A DNA stretch of 64,000 nucleotides from NCBI RefSeq assembly GCF_036906915.1, contig NZ_JBAKHX010000011.1, forward strand, positions 88,453-152,452, read 5' to 3'. A program made the position numbers and the translations under genes. The number at the start of each line of letters is the position of its first letter. The stretch's first letter is position 1. This document shows positions 9,601 through 16,808 of this stretch, one piece after another. This stretch comes from Phytohabitans sp036906915 (GTDB lineage: Bacteria > Actinomycetota > Actinomycetes > Mycobacteriales > Micromonosporaceae). The notes below the pieces were generated by a model. That model searched no databases. It was given only the letters and a program-made list of their open reading frames with translations, and was not told where the DNA came from.

Positions 9601-11604
9601 GATTGTCGGACCCTCACCCTGGCTGATCGAGTTCTTGCCGATGCAATCGGCGACGAAGCCCCAGTTCAGGTTGAGCAGGCTGGTCGACTTCTCTTCGAGG
9701 ATGAACTTGCTGCACGGCGTCGACGACGTGTTGTTGCGCTCGTCCTTGGTGAACCGGTAATACGTGCCGCCGTTCTTGACCACAGTGGAGTCGATGACCG
9801 AGTACCCCGGGTCGACCCACACCTTCGGCTCGCTGAACGTGTAGAAGTCGCGCGTGGTCGCGTACAGCATCTTGTTGTACGTGTTGCCGGTGTGGTTCGG
9901 GTCGTCAGCGGCGTAGAGCTTCGAGGCCCAGAAGACCACGTACGCGCCGAGACCCTCGTCGTAGTACGCCTCGGGCGCCCAGGTGTTGCCGGCGGTGTCG
10001 GGCGAGACCTTCACGAGGCGCTGGTTGGTCCAGTTCACCAGGTCGGTGGACTCCCAGACCATGATGGACTTGCTGCCGGTGCGCTGCGACGCGTCCCAGT
10101 TCCCGTTGCCGTAGATCCGCAGGTCGGTCGCGATCTGGTAGAACTTGTCCCCCTCCGGCGAGCGGATGATGAACGGGTCGCGCAGGCCCTTCTCACCTAG
10201 GGTGGAGGTGAGCACCGGGTTGCCGCCGTTCAGCTCCCGCCAGTGCAGCGGATCGTTGCCCTGGCTCAGTCCGAAGTAGACCTGCTCGCCGTTGGAGCTG
10301 CCCTCGCCAGTGAAGTAGCTGAACATGTACCCCTTGAGGGCGGCCGGAGCGGGCAGCTGCGGCACCTTCGCGGTGAACGTGCGGGTGGCGGTCGCGTCGT
10401 TCCTGCGTACCGTCGCCGTCAGCTCCACCGTGCTGTCGCCGGCACCCGGCGCCGGCCGGGTGACCTCGCCGGTGGTGGAGATGGTGCCCGGGGCGTCCGA
10501 CGCCCAGGTGACGGCGGTGTCGTTGGCACCGGTCGTCGGCAGGGTCAGGTTTCCGCGTACGTCGTCGAGGTTGCGCACCATCAGCGCGGCTGCCGCCTCG
10601 GCGGCGAGCTGGGCGTCATCCACCTGGGCTAGCACCGTGACGTCGAAGCTCTTCGTGTCCGTGACCGTTCCTCTCCTCAAGGTCGCGGTGAGAGTGGCGT
10701 GGGCGTCCGGCTGGCCGTACGGCGGCCGGGTCACCACGCCGGAGTTGGACACTACCGACGTGTCGCTGCTGCTCCACGCGATGCTCGAACCGTATGTGCC
10801 GGTGGTGGGGAGCGTCAGGTTGGTGGTCACCGCTGTGGTGTCGCCGAGGTCGAGGGCGGCGCTGTCCTGCGCGACCGCTTGCTGGGCCATGGGCTGGGCG
10901 AGCTGCTGCACCTCGGTCTCCGCGATCGCCCGGTCGTACACCCGGAAGTCCCGGATCTTCCCGGAGAAGTACCGATCCCCTGGATATACGGAGCGTCCGA
11001 CGTAGTTGGCGGTGGTGGCTCCCGCGCCGATCGAGCCGGGCGTGATGGTGACCGCGGTGTTGCGGCCCACCTCGACGCCGTCCTCGTAGAGGATGCCGGT
11101 GTTGCCCGTCTGGGTGTACGCGACGTGCTTCCAGACGCCACGGGTGAGGTTCCGGCCGACCGCGGGCCGGGTGTTCTGCTCCGTCGACCAGTTGCCGCTC
11201 GCGATCGCCGTGCGGAACTGATCACCGGTCGTGAAGAGGTACCCGTTGCCGGCGGTGCCACTGGTGTTGCCGAACCCGTAGATGAAGTACGGGGTGCTCT
11301 GGGCGGGGGCGATCATCAGGTCCATGGAGACCGTGATCGAGGTAAGGGCGCTCATGACGTTGTCCGGCACCTTGATGTACGTGTTGGTGCCGTTGAAGCC
11401 GAGGCCCTCGCCACCGGTCCACGTGGCGGTGCCGTTGACCGTGCCGTTCCGGCCGTTGCCGGAGGAGTCGGTCGCCACTGATCCCGAAGTGGCGTCCAAC
11501 TTGTACCACAATGCGAGGCCGTCGGTGACGTCCGCCTGCGCCGCGCCGGCGGGCACGACGACGAAGGCCGCGGCGGCGGCCAATGTGGCTAGGAGAGCGC
11601 GCAT
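6676..11604 (-). CDS. Giant secreted multi-domain glycoside hydrolase with two GH43 domains
   Basis: This extracellular enzyme of about 1642 residues probably releases arabinose or xylose from plant or microbial polysaccharides. Start ATG 11604 begins a clean signal peptide (MRALLATLAAAAAFVV ... AGAAQA); a start at 11631 would overlap the operator. Domain order: LamG-like (30-235), two bacterial Ig-like (245-410), GH43 (418-720; RDPFI, WAPE, GEGPTI), Ig-like (735-815), second LamG-like (818-1035), linker domain, second GH43 (1127-1428), PKD-like (1425-1515) and a C-terminal beta domain. The second GH43 shows the three acidic residues in ADPN, MIDPAVF and YNEGSF. Two different GH43 modules on one chain suggest action on two linkages of one polymer. 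Exact specificity is unknown. Confidence 0.9.
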   Translation of the reverse strand: MRALLATLAAAAAFVVVPAGAAQADVTDGLALWYKLDATSGSVATDSSGNGRNGTVNGTATWTGGEGLGFNGTNTYIKVPDNVMSALTSITVSMDLMIAPAQSTPYFIYGFGNTSGTAGNGYLFTTGDQFRTAIASGNWSTEQNTRPAVGRNLTRGVWKHVAYTQTGNTGILYEDGVEVGRNTAVTITPGSIGAGATTANYVGRSVYPGDRYFSGKIRDFRVYDRAIAETEVQQLAQPMAQQAVAQDSAALDLGDTTAVTTNLTLPTTGTYGSSIAWSSSDTSVVSNSGVVTRPPYGQPDAHATLTATLRRGTVTDTKSFDVTVLAQVDDAQLAAEAAAALMVRNLDDVRGNLTLPTTGANDTAVTWASDAPGTISTTGEVTRPAPGAGDSTVELTATVRRNDATATRTFTAKVPQLPAPAALKGYMFSYFTGEGSSNGEQVYFGLSQGNDPLHWRELNGGNPVLTSTLGEKGLRDPFIIRSPEGDKFYQIATDLRIYGNGNWDASQRTGSKSIMVWESTDLVNWTNQRLVKVSPDTAGNTWAPEAYYDEGLGAYVVFWASKLYAADDPNHTGNTYNKMLYATTRDFYTFSEPKVWVDPGYSVIDSTVVKNGGTYYRFTKDERNNTSSTPCSKFILEEKSTSLLNLNWGFVADCIGKNSISQGEGPTIFKSNTEEKWYLFIDEFGGRGYIPFESTDLDSGVWTMSTGYSLPSRPRHGTVLPVTQAEYDRLLRAYAADQLVKSVEDVTAETRVGNAPVLPATVIAGYADGVDRPASVTWDAVPPSAYASVGTFTVSGAVAGSDTVRATATVTVSTDGPDIPNDLVVRYKFDETGGNIARDSSGHGYHGAYARTPAFGTGVEGGSFQMSGGSGSSTTAPYVTIPNGVLSGAESVTVSTHVKWNASTTVNQWLFGLGPDSNKYLFASPYNGGRILYSAITTGSWSAESSMPASAALKDGEWQHVAVVIDGAAQTGALYLNGVPVARATNVTVKPSDLYDAAKSYTGYIGRSLYGADPYFAGEVDDFRIYRRALPTSEVLELAGNTTALAEVSLPELKVDALVDDANSRVVLPVKEGTDLKGLAPHFVLARGASISPASGAVRDFTKPVTYTVTGSDGASRTWTVTARVMRSPVLPGLYADPNIAVFNGKFYLYATTDGFAGWSGTQFKAFSSSDLLHWEDHGVILDLGPDVTWADNSAWAPAIAHKNGKYYFYFSGGMASGDTRKHLGVAVSDSPTGPFQDALGHPLVAAGTYSGQMIDPAVFTDDDGQSYLYWGNGNSYQVPLNGDMVSFDPAQVRTYHPTNYNEGSFVVKRNGVYYLMWSENDTRDEDYQVAYATSSSPLGPWSERKGPILQKDLSLGIKATGHHSVVQVPGTDEWFIAYHRFAIPGGDGTHRETTIDRMEFDADGNIEKVVPTLESVDPVVNAAPVAGVVKGPEAPVALGTPVALTVPYTDANRADFHKCTVDWQDGSTTVGTADGGTCKATHTYSAPGVYQPMVTVADYRGGSSSATFAYAVVFDPSKPYVTGSGWIETPGGRAVFGVTGDTAPVKGSIALRLQVGDLTFQATSYQRLVLTGPRAQYNGVGTMNGREYAYMVTLNDEAKRGAGKDRFWIKITDKATDQVVYDSRQADGGTAIGAGSIVINS

Positions 11605-11616
11605 GTCCCGTCCAGG

Positions 11617-11630
11617 TGTTAGCGTTAACA
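11617..11630. promoter_or_regulatory. LacI-type operator TGTTAACGCTAACA
   Basis: A 14-bp near-perfect palindrome with a central CG and TGTTA half-sites lies at about +13 to +26 from the predicted transcription start of the GH43 gene. This form is typical of LacI-family carbohydrate repressors in actinomycetes. Bound here, a repressor would block elongation or clearance until a sugar inducer appears. A related half-site, TGTTAAC, overlaps the -10 element at 11651-11657. Confidence 0.75.
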
Positions 11631-11649
11631 TTTCGCCCCGATTGCGGAA

Positions 11650-11678
11650 GTGTTAACCACCAGCGTGTCGCCCGTCAA
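11650..11678 (-). promoter_or_regulatory. Housekeeping-type promoter of the GH43 gene
   Basis: On the minus strand, -35 TTGACG (11673-11678) and -10 TAACAC (11650-11655) are separated by exactly 17 bases. Transcription would start near 11643, immediately upstream of the operator. This is the best sigma-70-like promoter I found in the window. Confidence 0.7.
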
Positions 11679-11721
11679 GAGGGGTCGCCCGCCCACGCTC
11701 CGCATCCCTACCGTGCGTGCT

Positions 11722-12132
11722 ATGCCCAGTGCTGAGCACGAAACCCCCATCGCCTTACTCAAGCTGACCCCAGTGTGGCGCTCTGGCTGCTGGCGAACGT
11801 GTTCGATGTCAAGGTTCCCGACTATCACCGGTACCGCGACCTGTTCGCCTTCGAGGGTTTGAGCCTGGTGTTGCGGCCTTTCATCCTCACGTATGACGAC
11901 GTGCCGCTGGTCGTCGATGTGGAGCTGGCTCGGGTTCGCCAAGCACTACGTCGGCCTCGGCGAGGCGCGTGGCGAGGCGCGGGCGGTGCTGCTGGTGCTC
12001 GAAGGGCGCGGCGTGCCGGTGCCCGATAACGTTCGCGACCAGATCCTCGGCTGCACCGATCTCGATCAGCTCAGTACCTGGCTGCGCCGCGCCGGCAACG
12101 CGACGACCATCGACGACGTCATCGGCCGCTGA
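11722..12132 (+). pseudogene. Decayed, internally deleted gene of an actinobacterial hypothetical family
   Basis: Three overlapping short frames together read like one protein. MPSAEHETPIALL begins at 11722 (frame 1). VALWLLANVFDVKVPDYH and then LFAFEGLSLVLRPF continue at 11775 (frame 3). FAKHYVGLGEARGEARAVL to DDVIGR end at 12132 (frame 1 again). The pieces resemble the start, middle and end of a protein of about 300 residues common in actinomycetes (possibly Rpn/PD-(D/E)XK-like; from memory). Only about 135 codons remain, so there are at least two frameshifts and internal deletions. Not expected to be functional. Confidence 0.7.
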
Positions 12133-12142
12133 CGGTCAGCGG
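12126..12142. terminator. Short hairpin between convergent ends
   Basis: CCGCTGAC (12126-12133) and GTCAGCGG (12135-12142) form a perfect dyad spanning the stops of the pseudogene and of the membrane protein at 12136. The loop must open a few inner pairs. It may act as a weak bidirectional terminator. Confidence 0.4.
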
Positions 12143-12834
12143 GCGAAGAGTAACGACAGGGCGCAGCCGGCGCACAGGCCGCCCAGCACCGTCAGGCCGG
12201 TCGCGCCGGTGTCGAGGCGGCTGCCGAACTGACGGTCGACCCAGATCGCGGCCACCGGCACGCTGGTGAACGGGGCGATGAGAAACGCGAGCCAGCCCAG
12301 CAGCCGCAGCGGCCACTGTAGGCCGGTGTCGAAGTGTGCAATGGTCACCAACCCGCCCGCGACCAGGCCGGTCATCGTGGCGCCGAACGCGCCGAGCGGC
12401 GGTAGGAGCGGCAGCACCCAGCGGGGCAGCGAGGGCCGGGGCGCGCCCCGGCGGGCCTGGTCGATCCGGCGGGCTGCTTCGTCGAGCAGCTCCACAGCGG
12501 CCGGCCCGGCGGCGGCACCGGACGAAGAGGCGGGGAGCAGGTCGACCGGCGTGGGCGGCGGCAGGTCACCGAGGCGGCGGCCGCGCCATCCGCGTACCCG
12601 GCGAAGCTCGTCCCACAGGCGGGTGGCCTCCCGGTCGGCCTTGACCACGGCGGTGGCCGCGGCACCGGCCCGCCGGTCGGCCTCGCCGGCCGCGGCGTTG
12701 GCGAGCGCCAGCTCGGCGGCGGCGACGGCCGCGCCGTCCTGGTAGGAGCGCTCCGCGCTGGCCAGCTCCGCGTCCCGGCGGTTGGCCGCCGTGGCCAGGG
12801 CGCCGACCAACCGCCGGTAGTCGTCAGCAGTCAT
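12136..12834 (-). CDS. Coiled-coil membrane protein, last gene of the FtsK-like operon
   Basis: The protein has 232 residues. Residues 1-90 are Ala/Glu/Arg-rich and predicted helical or coiled-coil (RRDAELASAERSYQDG). A Pro-rich linker follows, then four hydrophobic segments at about 138-230 (WVLPLLPPLGAF ... CALSLLFAR). ATG 12834 overlaps the stop of the ATPase gene by 11 bases, so translation is coupled; the frame is open further upstream but that part is ATPase-gene antiphase. No family recognised. The context suggests a membrane anchor or channel for the ATPase. Confidence 0.8.
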   Translation of the reverse strand: MTADDYRRLVGALATAANRRDAELASAERSYQDGAAVAAAELALANAAAGEADRRAGAAATAVVKADREATRLWDELRRVRGWRGRRLGDLPPPTPVDLLPASSSGAAAGPAAVELLDEAARRIDQARRGAPRPSLPRWVLPLLPPLGAFGATMTGLVAGGLVTIAHFDTGLQWPLRLLGWLAFLIAPFTSVPVAAIWVDRQFGSRLDTGATGLTVLGGLCAGCALSLLFAR

Positions 12835-15427
12835 AGGGAACGATGACCTCCGGTGCCCGGTGCACCGAGCGGTCGAAGAAGAGGGCTCGATGCGGTCGGG
12901 GATACCAGGCTGGGCCGCCCGGTTGTGGGCTGAGTGGCGCCAGCTCGGTGCCGTGTACGTCGAGCGCCACCCAGGCGCCCATCGCCTCGAAGCGCGCGCC
13001 GACGCCGCCCAGGTCGTCACGCAGCCGGGAGACGCCCCGCCACCAGCCGAGGACGTGGGTGCGCCGTTCGGGACCTCGGGTCAGCACGGTGCGCAGCCCG
13101 GAGAGGTGGCCGGCGTCCCACGCGTACCCGAAAACGTAGTGCGGCTCGTCGGCCGGCGCCTCCGCGAGTTCGTCGTTGAGGGCGGCGATCAGGTCCGGCG
13201 CGGTGTCGGCGTCGTACCAGCGGGCACCGGGCAGCGCCGCGTGCAGCAGGCCCGCGGCGCAGGAGGCGTCGTCGTCGAGGCAGACGATGCTGTACCGGGC
13301 CGGCTGGCCGGACGCGGCGAGCGACCGCCCGGCGGCGCCCAGGATCGCGCACGCCTCAGCGGTCCGGGTGCCGATGACGGCGAGGTTCCGGCCGGGCGCC
13401 CGGGGCAGTCGCAGCACCGCCGGGCGGGGCCGCACGTCGATCGTTTCGCCGAGGACGGCCCCTTCGGTGTCGAGCGACTCCGGCAACGTGGGCACCGCGT
13501 CGCCGTCGAACAGGCGCGGCGGTTCGAGCCCTTCCGGGCGGTTGTGCCACAGCTTCTCCTGCAGGGCGCGCCACGTGGCCCGGTCGCTGGCGTCGGGCAG
13601 CCGCACGATGCGGTTGGCGGCGGAGACCCCAGAGTCGGCGTTGACGACGGCGTGGAAGCGGGGGATGACGTCGGCGGCCAGGTTGGTGTCCGCCAGGATG
13701 CGTCGCGCCTTGGGCAGGCCGATCCGCAGCGTGAACTGGGCGACCAGCGCCGACCGCCCCCACAGCGCCTCGATACCCGATACGTCCTGCGAGGCGAGCA
13801 CGAGGTGGATGCCCTGCGAGCGCCCTCGGCGGGCGAGGTCTTCGAGCAGGCTGACCGCCTCGTTGGCGAGCGCGTCGCGTCCGGCGAGCAGCACCTGAAA
13901 CTCGTCGATCACCGCCACGATCCGTGGCCAGTGCCCGCTCGGGTCCTCGGCGCGCAGCTCGGCGAGCTTGGTGGCCTCGTGGCGCTTGGCCTCGGATGCC
14001 CTGCGGCGCAGCTCGTCGCCGAGGTGGCGGAGCAGGGCCAAGCCGAACTCGCGGTCGCTGTTGACGTTGACGCCGACCAGCCGCACCTGGGGCAGCCAGC
14101 TCGGGTCGCGGCGGCCGGGAGCGAATCGGGCGAACGATACGCCCTCCTTGAAGTCCAGCAGGTACAGCGCCAGCTCGTCGGGGGAGTACCGGGCGGTGAG
14201 CGCGCCCAGCCAGGCGTAGATCAGGTTGGTCTTGCCCGACCCCGAGGGCCCGCCGATCAGCGCGTGCGGCGGGTCGTCGCCGAGCAGCACCTCGACCAGG
14301 TCGCCGTCTGGGCCGTCGCCGAGCGGGGCGGCCAGACCACCGGCCGAGCACTCGTTCCACAGCTTCTCGGGCAGCAGGTCGGCGAACTCGGCGGCGGGCG
14401 GACCGGCGTTCACCAGCTCGGCGAGCTCCCGGCAGACGGCGGCGATCCGGTCGGCGGGCGGCGCCGGGTCCAGCTTGACCGGCAGGTCGCCGGTGATGTC
14501 GCAGCTCGCTGTGCTTTTTGGCGAGCTGGCGTTGCCGTTCACGGCGATCCGCTCGACAGTCGCGTGCGTCTTGATCGGGAGTCCACGCGCGAGCACGTGA
14601 ACGCCGCACGCCACACCGGTACGGACGATCCGGTCGAGCTGCGCGCGCTGCCCGGCCGTCAGGCTGTCCGCGGTCGCCGCGTCGCCCAGCAGCACGACGA
14701 TCCGCCACGGCTCGGGTCGGCGGGCGGCGGTGGCGGCGGTCAGCTCGGCCAACGACGCGTACTCACCCGCGAGCACGCTCTCGTTGATGCGGCGGATCTG
14801 CTCGACCAGCTCGTCGAGCATTCCGGTCAGGCCACCCGGCCCGACGAACGTGAGCAGGTCGGCGTTGCCCAGCGGCGCGAACCCGGCGAGGCTCCCGCCG
14901 AGCTGCTCCGGGTCGTACACGGTCAGCCGCACCTCGCCTGGGCGGGTGCTGCCGAGCACCCGCAGCAGCAGGGCGGCGATCACACCGTCCACTCTGGAGG
15001 CGTCGCCGGTGAAGGACAGGTGCGCGTGGTCGAGCAGCGGCACCAGCGCGGGCAGCGCCGGCTCGTACCCCAGCGTGCCGATCCGCAGCAGGCCGGGGCG
15101 CCGGCCGCGTTCCGGTTCGGTCGGGCGCCAGGCGCTCCACGACGCACCCGCCGCACCGGGCGCGCATGCCGCCGCGATCGCGGTGAGGTCGGCCGACAGC
15201 GTAGCGGTCTGCCGCTGGAAGCGGTCCTGGATCGCGCGTCGTGCGGCTTCCCGCTCAGCGGCGAGCGCGATGAGCCGGTCGGCGTGCGCGTCGTTTGCCT
15301 CGTCGCGGTGGCGGTGGGCCTCGACCCGGGCGGTCTCCGCCGCGCCAAGCGCGGCCAGCGTCAGCCCACGCGCCAGCGCCAGGTCTCGACGCACATCGGC
15401 CACGAGCCCAGCCCGGGCGCTAGCCAC
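12824..15427 (-). CDS. FtsK/SpoIIIE-family ATPase with EccC-like domain repetition
   Basis: This 867-residue protein starts at GTG 15427. A helical N-terminal region (1-110) precedes a degenerate ATPase-like domain (about 125-300; EVRLTVYDPEQLGG without a Walker A). The active FtsK-like domain covers about 370-600, with Walker A GGPSGSGKTN near residue 395 and Walker B RIVAVIDEFQVLL near 505. A third, degenerate P-loop-like domain follows (NLAVIGTRTAEACAI, about 650-850). One active and two decayed motor domains on one chain resemble type VII secretion EccC more than DNA-pumping FtsK; there is no gamma DNA-reading domain. It overlaps the upstream gene by eight bases. Role unknown. Confidence 0.85.
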   Translation of the reverse strand: MASARAGLVADVRRDLALARGLTLAALGAAETARVEAHRHRDEANDAHADRLIALAAEREAARRAIQDRFQRQTATLSADLTAIAAACAPGAAGASWSAWRPTEPERGRRPGLLRIGTLGYEPALPALVPLLDHAHLSFTGDASRVDGVIAALLLRVLGSTRPGEVRLTVYDPEQLGGSLAGFAPLGNADLLTFVGPGGLTGMLDELVEQIRRINESVLAGEYASLAELTAATAARRPEPWRIVVLLGDAATADSLTAGQRAQLDRIVRTGVACGVHVLARGLPIKTHATVERIAVNGNASSPKSTASCDITGDLPVKLDPAPPADRIAAVCRELAELVNAGPPAAEFADLLPEKLWNECSAGGLAAPLGDGPDGDLVEVLLGDDPPHALIGGPSGSGKTNLIYAWLGALTARYSPDELALYLLDFKEGVSFARFAPGRRDPSWLPQVRLVGVNVNSDREFGLALLRHLGDELRRRASEAKRHEATKLAELRAEDPSGHWPRIVAVIDEFQVLLAGRDALANEAVSLLEDLARRGRSQGIHLVLASQDVSGIEALWGRSALVAQFTLRIGLPKARRILADTNLAADVIPRFHAVVNADSGVSAANRIVRLPDASDRATWRALQEKLWHNRPEGLEPPRLFDGDAVPTLPESLDTEGAVLGETIDVRPRPAVLRLPRAPGRNLAVIGTRTAEACAILGAAGRSLAASGQPARYSIVCLDDDASCAAGLLHAALPGARWYDADTAPDLIAALNDELAEAPADEPHYVFGYAWDAGHLSGLRTVLTRGPERRTHVLGWWRGVSRLRDDLGGVGARFEAMGAWVALDVHGTELAPLSPQPGGPAWYPRPHRALFFDRSVHRAPEVIVPYDC

Positions 15428-16280
15428 GCTCCTTCTCCTTCTCCGCCAGCTCCTCGACGACCCTGGCCAGCTCGTCGGCGTCCCGGCCGGTGGCGCCGAG
15501 GAGGGCGGCCACGAGGACGGCGCCGGTGACCGCGGAGTCGACCGGGTGGACGGGCACCTCGACGTCGGGCGGCGGCGCGTGGCAGGCCCGCGCCAGCAGT
15601 TCGTCGACCACGACCTCGTCCACCGCCGGCAGCAGTGGCCGCACGCGGGGGAGCGTGGCCCGGCGTACCTCCGGCAGATCCTCGGCTCGCGGTGGGTGGC
15701 TGACCAGCTCGGCGGCGAGGTGCCGCAGCGGCGCGGCGGTCACCGCCGACAGCCCGAGCCCGACCGCGGGGCCGGCGCCGATCAGCTCGCGGCGTAGCTT
15801 CCCACGGTCTTCGGCTAGCGCGGCCCGCGCGCAGCGGTGCAGCAGCTCGGGGCTGGTCCGGGCGCCCTTGTCGGGACGGTGCCCGGATTGTCCGGTCAGT
15901 CGGTCGAGGGCCTCCGCCCAGAAGTTGCCCAGCGCCGGTGGCTCCAGTTCGCGCCGGGGTCGGCGAGGTCCGGCCGGTGCCAGCGCCGCCTGCCAGGCCC
16001 GGTCCGGCGGGGCTACCGCCTCGCGCGGCAGACCGATCGACTGGAGGTACCCGGTCAGAGCCTCGCGCGCGGCGAGCATGGCGCCGGCGGCGTGGTCGAG
16101 GTGCTCGCCCGCGGCGGCCAGCGACGGCGCCGGTGCCGCGGTCGCGCTGGCCTGGGTCACCCAGGCCAGCAGGCCATGGGCGCTGCGCAGCCGGTCGGCT
16201 GCCGAGGCGACCTGCCCGATCGGCAGTTCCTCGCCGACCTGAAGGATCCGGTACGCCAGCGCGTGCAGCAGTGAGCTCAT
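15420..16280 (-). CDS. Helical protein of unknown function, FtsK-like operon
   Basis: This 286-residue protein is rich in Ala and Leu, apparently all-alpha, with no clear membrane span. The first 90 residues are predicted helical hairpins (AYRILQVGEELPIGQVAS). The C-terminus ends in a charged helix (ELARVVEELAEKEKERG) that overlaps the ATPase start by eight bases. The start ATG 16280 directly abuts hairpin repeat R1, and no Shine-Dalgarno is visible. By operon position it may be an adaptor between the small protein at 16357 and the ATPase. No family recognised. Confidence 0.75.
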   Translation of the reverse strand: MSSLLHALAYRILQVGEELPIGQVASAADRLRSAHGLLAWVTQASATAAPAPSLAAAGEHLDHAAGAMLAAREALTGYLQSIGLPREAVAPPDRAWQAALAPAGPRRPRRELEPPALGNFWAEALDRLTGQSGHRPDKGARTSPELLHRCARAALAEDRGKLRRELIGAGPAVGLGLSAVTAAPLRHLAAELVSHPPRAEDLPEVRRATLPRVRPLLPAVDEVVVDELLARACHAPPPDVEVPVHPVDSAVTGAVLVAALLGATGRDADELARVVEELAEKEKERG

Positions 16281-16334
16281 GCGCCGCCGCCCGCAGCCGA
16301 CGCCAAGCGGAGGGACCGTCGGCTGCGGGGCGGC
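16281..16334. repeat. Hairpin repeat R1 (compact copy) between operon genes
   Basis: Outer arms GCCGCCC (16286-16292) and GGGCGGC (16328-16334) enclose inner arms GCAGCCGAC (16293-16301) and GTCGGCTGC (16318-16326). It belongs to the family also seen at 20596, 25354 and 63598. It begins on the base after the start codon of the 286-aa gene. Here it could stop part of the transcription after the small first gene, or stabilise its mRNA. Confidence 0.8.
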
Positions 16335-16356
16335 ACTTGGGCGCCAGTTAGCACGG

Positions 16357-16617
16357 TCACAGGGCCGCGGCGTACTGCTGGGCCTGTTCCATCGCGCCGA
16401 GCGTGGCGGTCAGGCAGTCCTCCAGCTCGGTGGTGGCCTGGGCGAGCGCTGCCTGGGCGGAGGTGACGGACTCGTGCCCACTACCCTCGACCGCCGCGGC
16501 GAGGCTCACCTGCGCCTCGCCGAGCTTCTCGTTGGCGGCGCGGACGGCCTCCTGGCCCTCCTGCACGTGCGCCATCGCGGCGTCGATGGCCGCCTTGACC
16601 TCGGCAACACTCGCCAA
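16357..16617 (-). CDS. Small helical protein (86 aa), first gene of the FtsK-like operon
   Basis: The product is 86 residues, almost wholly alpha-helical, Ala/Glu/Gln-rich and without Cys, Trp or membrane segments. The start is TTG 16617, fixed by a strong AAGGGGG Shine-Dalgarno seven bases upstream. Size and helical-hairpin pattern resemble WXG100/ESAT-6-like substrates, but the WXG turn is absent (the middle reads SLAAAVEGSGHES). It sits 5' of an EccC-like ATPase gene, as WXG100 genes often do. It may be a secreted substrate or structural subunit; this is inference. Confidence 0.75.
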   Translation of the reverse strand: MASVAEVKAAIDAAMAHVQEGQEAVRAANEKLGEAQVSLAAAVEGSGHESVTSAQAALAQATTELEDCLTATLGAMEQAQQYAAAL

Positions 16618-16808
16618 CGGAACCCCCTTTTAGACATGAAACAAGGGGATTTTAGGTCATTTATCGCGCTGGCCTGTCACGTACGGCTTGGTGGCGTTCA
16701 CCGTGTGTCGTGGGTGGTTCTTGTGTTGTGTCGGTCACACTAACGTCGGCGGGGCGTGGGATACATTTGTTAAACAGACGGTAAAATCTCCGCAAAAGAT
16801 CGCTTCTC

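Noticed and set aside
6067..10200. 1377-codon open frame on the plus strand across meaA and the hydrolase gene
   Set aside because: It is antiphase to two well-supported genes, is rich in Arg/Val/His/Gly repeats typical of G+C-rich shadow frames, and shows no domain.
12860..15529. 889-codon open frame opposite the FtsK-like ATPase gene
   Set aside because: The opposite strand has Walker A/B and operon overlaps; this frame has none.
16767..16787. Promoter TTGTTA/TAAAAT upstream of the MDR dehydrogenase
   Set aside because: Spacing between the elements is only nine bases, too short for a sigma-70 promoter.
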